Translations under genes and position numbers: made by a program
Origin: Chara braunii
Taxonomy: Eukaryota; Streptophyta; Charophyceae; Charales; Characeae
DNA: 24,416 nt
Assembly: GCA_003427395.1 (NCBI GenBank)
Contig: BFEA01000508.1
Span: 378,319-402,734 of the forward strand
Direction: 5' to 3'
Shown: piece by piece, positions 16,806 to 24,416 of the stretch
Numbering within the stretch: position 1 is the stretch's first letter
Layout of the letters: the number at the start of each line of letters is the position of its first letter
The notes under the pieces: model-generated
The model's input: the letters and a program-made list of their open reading frames with translations, nothing else
What the model was told of the DNA's origin: nothing
The model's database searches: none

Positions 16806-18190
16806 TACCAGATTGAGTATTTTTTCTGGGACTCGTACGGCTCGTTGTTTTCACGCTTGGGTTACCTCCGGTGAGGCGTGCGAGTAAGAGGTGGTTTGAT
16901 CATGATTTTCCTTGAGACTACAGCTTTCGGCGGCACAATAAGGCTTATTGGTTGACTTTCTTGAGTGAGCCAGGACGCTTCTTCGGCACCATTCCACTCA
17001 AGGTCAGTTGAATGATTCAGATATCTCTTCACACCTGTGTGAACCCACACTTTGCTTGACCCTATTCGTTTGAACGTTCGAAAGAAAAGGTAGAGAAAGT
17101 TGTGCGAATCATGCATGTGAGTGGGAAAATCTGACGTGAGTCTGGGATTGTACTGTTTTCTTTTGAACTTGTTTTCTATGCATGTTGTGCAGGTAGGTAG
17201 AAGAATGCTTGCAAAGGAGATTGATTATGCCTATTTCAGAAAATGAAAAATGAGTGTCTTTTTTTGACTTCTCACCTGCGTGCATGCCAAGAAGGGTTGG
17301 TTATTTTGAAAAATGTCAATTTTGTGCGCACCTTAAAATGAATTCGATTGAAATAAAGTAGATAAGGTCAAATGAACTTAGTATTTTCCTGAGAATTACC
17401 CATTCTATCCCGAACGACCTTATCTGCCTATACCTGTCCAAATGATTCTCATTCTTTATCCCTTTTGATTTCCCTTTGCTTAAGTTACCCTGAACTTAGG
17501 AAAAATGGGAACAATTAAAAGTTATTTGTAGTGAACACATGTTTTATCTCCAGGAAGCACCTGGGGCGGGAGTTCGTTGCTTTAGGAGCCGTCCTTGTTA
17601 TCGACCTAGAGTGGACCGTTCTACGGGGGGGTACTTTGCCGATTTGGTGGAGACGGCCCGACTTCTGAGATACGAGTTTTGTGCTCGGGCGAGGAGGAGT
17701 ACCCCAGACCACTTTCTAAAGGAAGAGGCATGCAACACGTCAAGCAATACCTCTGATCAAGAATCAATCGTAAAGTAACTTGTCATCCGAAAAGATTGAA
17801 AACGGACGAAGGCATGTATGTGCGTCGAGTTTCAGGTCGGCAGTAAGCTGGAATGAAAGACTTTGGCAATGCGTCTCATCAAGTGAAGACTAAGGCAGCC
17901 GACTACCTTGTCGGCAACATCTATGTTATTATCGGTGACCAACTCCTTGTTGGCGGTTGTATGATTGTTTTGTGGTGTTCAACCTGAGATGGTCGGATTT
18001 TATTTCGATCTTGTGTTATTGGATGTATTGTATGGTAATTCGAATTCTTTTAGTTATCATATCATATTGGATATTTATGCCGACAACGGTCGATTTTCTT
18101 TTGATGTAATTGTCTGTGAATGTTATAATTCTCTTTGGCTATATGTCTAAAGGGACTAGGATTCATTTTAGGTTTCACGCTTGGTTGAAA
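16806..18190. other. Unassigned stretch with possible exon-like segment
   Basis: No family recognised. The frame 17539-17778 follows a pyrimidine-AG (TTTATCTCCAG at 17545-17555) and reads YFADLVETARLLRYEF in its middle, but has no known domain and no conserved neighbour. Small hairpins occur at 17898-17915 (GCCGAC/GTCGGC) and 17939-17953 (CCAAC/GTTGG). ACCCACACTTTGC near 17041 also occurs at about 3630. Confidence 0.35.
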
Positions 18191-18390
18191 CCATCCTAGT
18201 CGATCGGCGTCTGCTTCGTACTTAGGAGATCAGCGTCATAGGAACGAACGGCGTTCAGGTCCACTTAGCGTTAACCAATCGTATCTATACTACGGCAAAC
18301 GAGCAAACGCCCTCGGCTGACCTACCTCTGCAATTGCATCTAAAAGCCTTCACACGTGGGTCAGTAGCTCGGTAGGGATACGCCCCCTCC
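18191..18390. repeat. Dispersed repeat, copy D (truncated)
   Basis: Starts like copy C (CCATCCTAGTCGATCGGCG) and carries the common core: CGAGCAAACGCCCTCGGCTGACC, split here as CGAGCAAACGCC and CTCGGCTGACC, then ACCTCTGCAATTGCAT, CACACGTGGGTCAGTAGCTC and GGGATACGCCCC. Similarity stops at about 18384, where other copies continue ACCTAAGGGATGG. The broken gag begins immediately after. Confidence 0.7.
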
Positions 18391-18393
18391 GCA

Positions 18394-18726
18394 GTGGTGA
18401 GTGTCCTTGCTGCTCAGACCATACCCTCTGTTGCGGCACACCCGTCGGCCCTTGTTGCCACTGCTGCTTCAGCCACTACTGTAGGTGCTGGTGCCCAAAT
18501 AGTGGTATCTGACCACATAGTTTCATCCATTCATCCCGGTGTTGCTTACCAGCTTCCCGCTTCGTTTGCGGTACTACAACCCTCTTTCAAGTTGGTCGCG
18601 ACACTACGGCTCGGAACCCTCCCTCCTCCGTTCATCTCCACACTCCCACCTCAGGGTTCCGTACAGTTCCTTACTCCTCCTCCCGCTACGGTACCCTCTT
18701 CACCTCCTCCACCTCCGACCCCATGA
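18394..18726 (+). pseudogene. Proline- and alanine-rich N-terminal gag-like segment
   Basis: 110 codons open; the first codon of the frame is GTG, so the true start is unknown. The composition is Ala, Val, Ser and Pro-rich and ends SSPPPPPTP before a stop. After the stop the same frame continues AQQVATLQATVAY. Such low-complexity leaders precede capsid in many plant retroelement gags. The identity is inferred from the following capsid-like segment. Confidence 0.45.
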
Positions 18727-19064
18727 GCCCAGCAAGTAGCTACCTTACAGGCCACCGTGGCGTACTCCAGGTGGAGATACTCACCCTGAGACTGTCTCAC
18801 CTTTCACAGGCTGCTCACCCTTCATCTTCTTATACCGCCCTTCCCACTTTTGTCTTGCAGGCTCGTTTCCCTTAACTTGCTCCTCCCCCTTTACCCTCCT
18901 ATCTCGCCACTCCGTCACAGTTGGTTGAGGTTGTGGTCTCTACCTCTGCTGGACCTTCCACCAGCAGCCCCGACCAACAGTCTGCCATCACTTCTACCTC
19001 TGCACCGACCCCGACATTTGCCGCTGCAGTGCGAGCCCATCAACCTCTTTCTCCTCGTCATTAG

Positions 19065-19390
19065 TACACCAGTCCCCCCTTTGTGCGTCTGTCAGATATA
19101 CCCAACTACGATGGTACACTTCGTGTGTCACATTGGTTGCAGGTCGCCACACGTACGCTAACACTGACAAACACTAGTCAAGAGTTGTGGTAGTCTATGC
19201 TCGCAACTAAATTGCGAGGCATTGTTTTTTCCGCATCGGAGAATTACTATACCCATTGTACTCACTCGGGTAAGGCTGCCACTTGCGCAGTCTTCACCAT
19301 CGTTCTTCATGATCGTTATGGCACTCTACAAGACGCAACCGATGCCTTAGATCAGGTCACCCAGATGCAAAGACGTGGGTCGTACGCACC
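19065..19390 (+). pseudogene. Capsid-like gag segment of a different retroelement lineage
   Basis: One frame reads VRLSDIPNYDGTLRVSHWLQ, an in-frame TAG at 19191-19193, then MLATKLRGIVFSASENYY and FTIVLHDRYGTLQDATDALD. The layout (YDG near the start, HWL, later a DRYG segment) is like retrotransposon gag capsids. It is unlike the gag of copy 1 at 6029-6720, although what follows from 19475 is the same as copy 1. Either two elements were joined here or this lineage has an exchanged gag. Confidence 0.5.
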
Positions 19391-19474
19391 AACAGGCCTC
19401 GAGTGTCACATCTGGGTATTTCAGGACTCGGACGCTCACCTCATGGAAGCCTACTTTTCTGAAGGAGATGTTGC

Positions 19475-20160
19475 CCAAAATAGTAGAGAAAGTGGTAGCC
19501 CGGATGGAGGCTACGAAGGAAGCGAGTGCCCCAAAGAAGGTTATGGCGGTTTCAGAAGCCTGTAAGAAAGAAAAACGGGTGGTGAGAGAAGAAGTGATGA
19601 ACGAAGAGGAGGAGGAAGAAGAAGGGGGGCCTGAGCCGTAAAAATTGACAAAGGCGCGATGAAAGACGAAAAATCAAGTTCAACGGCGTCAAGGATCAGG
19701 AAAGGGGCAGTACCCACAGGCTTCGACGATGCTACCATCCGAGAGGGGAGGGCAGATGGGTATGCCTGAACCATCCGAGATTGGTCAGCCTTCGGAAGGG
19801 CATTGGCCACGGTATGGGCCTCCTGGGTCGTTGCTGGAGTACAATCCATATATGCCATGGCCGATTAGCAGGCCGTATGAGCCCTTTTTTGGACCACTAA
19901 CTAGTATCGTGTCATGCAAGTAGTCGATGGCTTAGGCTCAAAAGGTCGCCCAACCCCAACAGACCACGCAACAAGGGTCTCACGCCAACCAATCTAGAGG
20001 TCGTGGGCAGAATCAAAATTCGGGGAAGGGACGAGGAAATGGCGGGCATGAAAATGGAGGACGGGGAGAAAATGAACAAGTGAATGTAGGTGGAAGTAAT
20101 GATGGAGGAGGAGACGAGAACTGGAATGCCTCTGGAGGCCAGGGAGGCTAGGAAGGTAGA
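19475..20160 (+). pseudogene. Gag C-terminal region, copy 2
   Basis: KIVEKVVARMEATKEASAP, a Glu-rich block (EEVMNEEEEEEEGGPEP), a stop, then a basic stretch, a Pro- and Gly-rich block (GMPEPSEIGQPSEGHWPRYG, NPYMPWPI), and a Gly/Asn-rich tail (GRGNGGHENGG). This is the uninterrupted form of the region split by the transposon in copy 1. Confidence 0.65.
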
Positions 20161-20202
20161 CAAGGGTATGACAGAGGAAGGGTGGATTGTAGGGATGCGA
20201 TT

Positions 20203-20244
20203 TGCCGCCACTGCGATCAAAACGGGCATATGATTAGATTTTAT
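20203..20244 (+). pseudogene. Gag zinc knuckle, copy 2, last cysteine lost
   Basis: CRHCDQNGHMIRFY keeps C, C, G and H, but the fourth metal ligand is tyrosine (TAT at 20242-20244; copy 1 has TGC). It would not bind zinc normally. Confidence 0.85.
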
Positions 20245-20245
20245 A

Positions 20246-20860
20246 ATGTTCGGAAGAACGACAAAAAAAAAAATATTGATAAGCACGAATATCGAAGGGG
20301 ATATTCATGATAAATTTGTATATCATATCGATTCAACTATCGCAGGACGGACGAAGAAGGTGGCCTTGAGAATGACAACTGTGCAGAATGTACCAACACC
20401 TTCAACGATGTTCCGCATTTGGCAAGAAAAGGAAACAACCCCTTATGCGATCGTGAAAGAACTAGAGGAGGGAGAAGAAGTGGATAAGAAGTTGGAAGTT
20501 GGGACCATAGTGGAGGAGCTGATAGTATGAAACTCCGATGAAAAAAACGCAGAAGGTGGTTAAGAGTTTGCGATAAAAAACTTGGAAAGAATTAAAGATC
20601 TGATGGGAAAGATGGGGAAATTCCATGAGAACTTCAGAAAACTATGATCGGAAGTGAATGAATAGAGGGAACTGCCATGGTATTTCTCTATGGATTGGGA
20701 CCATAGGGATTGGGCTAGCAAGTAAGTGTGCCTTGAGCTAGCATTTTGGACTCAGAGTCGCGATCAGGGATGACTTCCAGACCTCCTTCCAGACAAGGGA
20801 GAGGACCCCAGGCAGTACACCCCAGACAGTAGAGACAAGGAGTAGAGGAAGGGCGAGCTC
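20246..20860 (+). pseudogene. Region after the zinc knuckle, copy 2
   Basis: Open at 20246-20530: DKFVYHIDSTIAGRTKKVAL, TMFRIWQEKETTPYAIVKEL and EEGEEVDKKLEVG. Then a stop and a helical remnant (NLERIKDLMGKMGKFHEN). Matches 8225-8565 of copy 1. Function unknown. Confidence 0.55.
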
Positions 20861-21199
20861 TAGCCAGCCCATACTTGAAGAGCCTCAACCCAACAAAGAG
20901 AAGGAAACCCTGAAGATTCCCGACGATGACGATGAGGAGGATGCGAGGATGAGAGAAGAGGATGATAAACGTACAAATTAAAGGGCATAAAAGAGGGGAA
21001 TCAAAATCAACGAGAATCCTACCCAGAGAGATTTATCGCAAAAGAAAAGGAAATACACAGTGAAAAAGAGGAGGGTTTTGACGTGAGAAAAATCATGGAT
21101 AAGCTTCTGGAGGAACATAATCAACTGCTTAATTTGAAAGATAACCTTAGCTCATCCCCGAAGTTGCGCAACAAATTGAAAACTTATCTATCCTAAAAG
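20861..21199 (+). pseudogene. Acidic linker before protease, copy 2
   Basis: Same order as copy 1: SSQPILEEPQPNKEK-like start, acidic run DDDDEEDARMREEDD, then KKRKYTVKKR and LLEEHNQLLNLKD. Broken by stops (for example at about 20979 and 21085). Confidence 0.55.
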
Positions 21200-21409
21200 T
21201 TGGTGGCCATCGTACGTTCGGGTACACTGATTCCAAAGAAAGCCGAGTTGGCAAAGACCGATACGAAGATGGATTGGAGGACCACTGTTACAGGCAGTGT
21301 GGACGTGATCATAAGGGGAAGGCCATGTAATGCCATGATTGATATTGGGGCCAAAATGAATCTAATTAAAGAGGGGCAGGCAATATGAATGGGCACGAAG
21401 ATAGACCGT

Positions 21410-21643
21410 TGTCGAGCACATCGGCTCCCGCCTTTTTCGCAAAGGCGAGGGCCCTCCTAGCCATGTCATCAAACAATACTACATAGAGACAACTTGGGAA
21501 CGACGCTAAATTTCTCGCGAACCGCCGGGACGGACGTGGTTGCATCGCTCCTTCGCCGCTCATAAAAACTAAGTCAATGTCTGACATTGAAAAACATGGC
21601 TATCCGACGCGCAGATACCCTTGTTTGGGTTTCTGCGTCGACA
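21410..21643. mobile_element. 234-bp insertion with TGTCGA ends in the protease region
   Basis: Copy 1 runs GATAGACCG to CGCTGAAAGTGAG without interruption; copy 2 has GATAGACCG (to 21408), then this insert, then CGCTGACGGTGGG. Ends are TGTCGA at 21410-21415 and TCGACA at 21638-21643. The right end carries a hairpin (CGACGC.. ATACCC paired to GGGTTTCTGCGTCG, 21605-21640). The flanking duplication is short and unclear (ACCG against ACCA). It is a non-autonomous DNA element, or a captured segment flanked by such ends. Confidence 0.65.
21417..21590 (-). pseudogene. Coding-like antisense fragment inside the 234-bp insertion
   Basis: The minus strand is open from a MSDIDLVFMSG start through SFPSCLYVVLFDDMARR and ALAFAKKAGADVLDN, with mixed codons and ordinary amino-acid composition, unlike the surrounding repeat frames. 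A CAG precedes the ACATTGAC start of the fragment, which could be a splice acceptor. I do not recognise the family. It may be an exon captured by a transposon, or a chance open frame of about 58 codons. Confidence 0.35.
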
Positions 21644-21984
21644 CCACGCTGACGGTGGGATTTTGATGGGAACCAACAGTAAGGCAATCGGCATAGGGAC
21701 GACATCGAATGTGATGGTGGAAATCCAAAAGGTGAAGGTTCGACCGTTCATTCCTTAGTAGAACCGAGTCCCTCATACTGAATAAGCATGATGAGACTAT
21801 GTTCCTCATTCTGTGTGACCCCGTGTGTGGAAACTATGCGGTAGTGGTTTGCATAACAGAACCGTAAAGTATGAGGATTATACCCAATCCGGGTTCATTC
21901 ATCATTAATGAATCGCAAGAGGAAAGGGGGATAATAAAATAGGAAGAAGTTGGGACATAGGAGCCACCAGAAACCTTTTCCCTT

Positions 21985-22399
21985 AGTCTCGTCAACATCG
22001 GTGAAGCAATGAAAATTTGGTTCATATATGGACTGACGGACCCCGAGGCTATCGCGACGTAGAGGGAGAAGGTTACGGAGAACCCGGCGGAGGGAGAGTT
22101 GAAGCTGGCATATTGACTGCAAGGATGGATGGGGGATTAAGCAACGCCTTTGGTCTAAGCTGCGAGCCGACCATTTTTAGGGTGGGCTTAAGTAGGGATC
22201 GCAAAGGCGGTACAAGAGAGTAAGTCGGAAGTGTCACAAAGTCCCCGTTCCAATAACCGAGGAGAAGAAAGTATATTATGAACGAGAGAAAGGATTAATA
22301 CAACAAATGAGCGAGGAAGTTAGAAAGGGTCGTGTCATGTTAATAAGGAGAATGAGGTTAGTTTGATTGTAGGCGAGCTAGGATTCCTTACAGAGGGTT
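21985..22399 (+). pseudogene. Helical linker before RT, copy 2
   Basis: VNIGEAMKIW and LTDPEAIAT, a stop (TAG), then REKVTENPA and GELKLAY, matching copy 1 at about 9700-9830. Remaining sequence to 22399 is stop-rich but alignable. Confidence 0.55.
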
Positions 22400-22870
22400 A
22401 TGAATGACAGACGTACTGCCTATATTTTCAATGACGAACAACGCAGACTCCTTGATGTGGACAAAATCCCAATGATTCGGATCCATACTTTACCACATCA
22501 GCCATGGAATATGAGGGGGGTGAAATATCCGAATACGAAAGATGAGAGGAAAGTGGTGAACTATCTTGGTGGAAATTTTCAGTCGCATGTTGCTGATTAT
22601 TCTAGCGGCCGTATGCATCACCATGGTTCTGTTTAATTAAGACAAACTACACCCCGAGATGGGAACAAGACCTGCAAAAGCTGAATGCAGTAATGGTGAA
22701 AGAAATGGGAGGTTTGCCTAATGCAGACGCGCTCTCTTAGTCATGTGCGGGTAGTCCTATAATCTTGCTTATAGACCTATATTCCGAATATGATAAGTTT
22801 TCGGTACATCAATCAAATCGTTCGATGACTGTCAATCATACACCTAGCGTTTGCAGTGGATCTTTATATG
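22400..22870 (+). pseudogene. N-terminal part of reverse transcriptase, copy 2
   Basis: 22400-22636 reads DEQRRLLDVDKIPMIRIHTL, HQPWNMRGVKYPN and VADYSSG. After a break, 22706-22860 gives PNADALS, a stop, then SPIILLIDLYSEYDKF and the SMTVNHTP block. The catalytic motif A aspartate is kept (GAC at 22774-22776), unlike copy 1. RT similarity ends after about 22850, the same place as in copy 1. Confidence 0.75.
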
Positions 22871-22925
22871 CCCTTGCCTACATACAGGGCCTATCAGACT
22901 ATTTTGCCTATTCAGCCTGTGGGAC

Positions 22926-22950
22926 GATGTCGGCGCGAATACCCTTACAA
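22926..22950. repeat. Terminus-like hairpin TGTCGGCGC
   Basis: TGTCGGCGCGAATACCCTT is followed by ACAAGGGTATCC; ATACCCTT and AAGGGTAT pair. A similar word order occurs at 13087 (TGTCGGGGCAAATACCC) and, on the minus strand, at the right end of the 234-bp insertion (TGTCGACGCAGAAACCC). Confidence 0.4.
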
Positions 22951-22960
22951 GGGTATCCGC

Positions 22961-24416
22961 CCTGGTTTTTGCAAGTGACAAGGAACGAGTTTGGTCGAAA
23001 TAAGCCGTGCGAGGCGCGACCTCGTCCGGGACCCGTCCTATCTAAGTTAGAAGGTATGTGGGCGCGCGGTTTTAAGGCGAGCGTGTGATTTTTTTTGGTT
23101 GAGTAAGCGGCCGGTCTAGTCGACCGACCTGGACCGTGCTGCGGTTTTGTTTAGGGGATGAAAGCCCGTCTTTGGGTGGTGTGCGGGACCGACGGTGGGA
23201 CTGGCACGCCACTAGGCACACGGGGTGGCGACGGCGCCGTCCGAGTACGCCGGTGCGGGTATCTAGTGTTGGCGCGCCGGTTGCAGGCGGGAAAGGGGGG
23301 CCTAGGCTGTTTTTTCTCAGGTCTAGGCACCGCGCGGTACCACTTCATACCGAAATCCGCGCCTAACTGTTTCAGGCTTGGGCTTAGCCCTATAAGTTAT
23401 GGCATTGGATTATTGATACGGAGGTTCAGGGATCGAGGCCAGCGTGCGGCAACGAAGGAGCAGCGGAGTGTTGGAGGAAACTGAGGGGTTGAGGGCCCGA
23501 CGGGGCTATCCCCTTCAGTTTTGCAGCACGCGTAGTGACGGGCCCGACCTAGGGAACCGGTGAGGGGCCGGTAGCTCCCCGTTCCCGTTTTAGGCCTCGT
23601 AGTAAAAACAAGGTGTATGAATTTTTATATATATTTTTTTTTTTGGCTGTACCTCTCTCCTTTTTTGGGATCCTGCTTTCTGTCGAGATACGGCCGAGGG
23701 CCTGCCATAGTGGGCGCACCCACGAACGGTCGAGCCACGAGGTGAGTGGCCCTGGCGCGTCCGTGGGGGCACTGTTCCGGCATAAATCCCGTAGGACATC
23801 TGTTAAAAGTAGGAACGATACAGAGAAGGTTGGCGCGGTCCCAACGAAAGATCGACACGTATAAATCACGGGGGGGCCGAGCACCCGAGGTTGTTGTGTC
23901 CTTTTTTTTCGTATGTGTAAGCGTTTCCTTCTTTTGTGGAACGCTTCGGGCGCACGGCTGAGAGATAGTGTGGCGGGGCGGTGCTGGCGCTGTAACGAAC
24001 AGGAAGCGCGGTGACGGGCGTGAATCGGGACGGGAAAGTGAGTCGGGCGCGAGCGGGTGAGGTGGCACGGTAACGGGTGAAGGAGCGATGGGCGACGTAA
24101 CCGAGATAGATAGGGGATAGGGCAGGGCCACCACGACTACCGAGAGCAGGGAACAGGGGGCGGAGTGCCAGGCAGTGGAGCGCTGGTGGGTTGAGCAAAG
24201 GCGCAGTGGGAGAGAAGAGTGAATCGGGACGCGGAATCTGGATAGGTGCATACGGGAGTATAGTGGGCGATGGCGGAGCCAGGCGCGGTCAAAAGTGTGT
24301 AGCTCTCTCGATCTTAGGTAGAATCGAGGGAGGAAGGATGTGTTTTCGGGGTTTTAAGCCCTTGCGAACCGAATGGGGCAGTCGGATTGAGCGATACGTT
24401 AGTAGGAAGAGAGTTA
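22961..24416. other. GC-rich low-complexity DNA, no gene recognised
   Basis: There is a hairpin at 23479-23520 (AACTGAGGGG paired to CCCCTTCAGTT with one bulge), a T-run at 23632-23644, a C/G-rich stretch at 23860-24300 with recurring GGGCG, GTGAATCGGGACG (24019 and 24221) and CGGGTGA words. The 208-codon minus frame (23625-24251) is Pro, Ser, Arg and Leu-rich with a repetitive look, overlaps other frames on both strands, and has no recognisable domain, so I do not call it a gene. CGTATAAATC near 23858 is TATA-like but has no supporting context. Confidence 0.45.

Larger units (their letters stand above)
21200..21760 (+). pseudogene. Aspartic protease region, copy 2, split and mutated
   Basis: Before the insertion: KMDWRTTVTGSVDVIIRG, then MIDIGAKMNLI. 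The active site reads Asp-Ile-Gly (21341-21349) rather than Asp-Thr-Gly, a C-to-T change relative to copy 1. The frame stops at 21386-21388. After the 234-bp insertion the protein resumes as a MGTNSKAIGIGTTSNVMVEI-like reading near 21665-21730. It is not functional. Confidence 0.75.
19475..22960 (+). mobile_element. Ty3/gypsy-type retroelement, broken copy 2
   Basis: Collinear with copy 1 from 6780 to about 10680: gag C-terminus, zinc knuckle, charged segment, acidic linker, protease, helical linker, start of RT, and the shared non-RT tail. It lacks the 730-bp element found in copy 1 and has its own 234-bp insertion at 21410-21643. The two copies share orientation and lie about 13 kb apart. 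There are many independent stops. It is clearly too old or too damaged to be active. Confidence 0.75.

Noticed and set aside
17539-17778. 79-codon frame as a real exon
   Set aside because: A possible splice acceptor exists but there is no family match, donor or neighbouring exon; kept only as a note in the unassigned stretch.
23625-24251. 208-codon minus-strand frame
   Set aside because: GC-rich low-complexity sequence, Pro/Ser/Arg/Leu bias, overlapping frames on both strands, no recognisable motif or neighbour.

Overview
Eukaryotic nuclear DNA that is almost entirely repeats: no intact protein gene, no rRNA and no convincing functional tRNA is visible. The longest open frames (239, 208 and 194 codons) lie in a minisatellite or in GC-rich low-complexity DNA. 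Runs of N inside poly-T mark a draft assembly. The decayed retroelement pol segments (protease, linker, start of reverse transcriptase) resemble, as far as I can recall, Ty3/gypsy-type proteins abundant in the charophyte alga Chara braunii. I therefore favour a streptophyte alga, but this rests on memory and no search was run.

Layout. 1-834: array of 43-nt two-tier hairpins with alternating stem types, split by a 389-bp MITE with long terminal inverted repeats and a TA duplication. 835-2005: unassigned. 2006-2408: copy A of a dispersed repeat. 2410-3230: more 43-nt hairpins with different but matched stems. 3231-5525: unassigned DNA with a 40-bp tandem repeat and repeat copies B and C. 6029-10710: broken retroelement copy 1 (gag, zinc knuckle, protease, start of RT), itself interrupted by a 730-bp DNA element with a 9-bp target duplication. 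10734-10965: putative LTR plus tRNA-iMet primer-binding site of another retroelement. 11800-12960: pyrimidine tract with N-containing homopolymers. 13430-15640: GC minisatellite and a chain of more than 30 different short hairpins. 15760-16290: 38-bp minisatellite. 16530-16805: decayed GGGAC-type repeats. 18191-19475: repeat copy D followed by an unrelated broken gag. 19475-22960: retroelement copy 2, same strand and domain order as copy 1, carrying a 234-bp insertion with a coding-like antisense fragment. 23000-24416: GC-rich, no recognisable gene.

No working gene system is present. The retroelement pieces would form a gag-protease-RT polyprotein, but both copies carry many stops and frameshifts, and both lose similarity to RT at the same point just after motif A, which suggests descent from an already deleted, non-autonomous parent. 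The most unusual content is the two hairpin-rich tracts: in the first, stem sequences differ between copies while the two arms stay complementary; in the second, successive hairpins have largely unrelated sequences.
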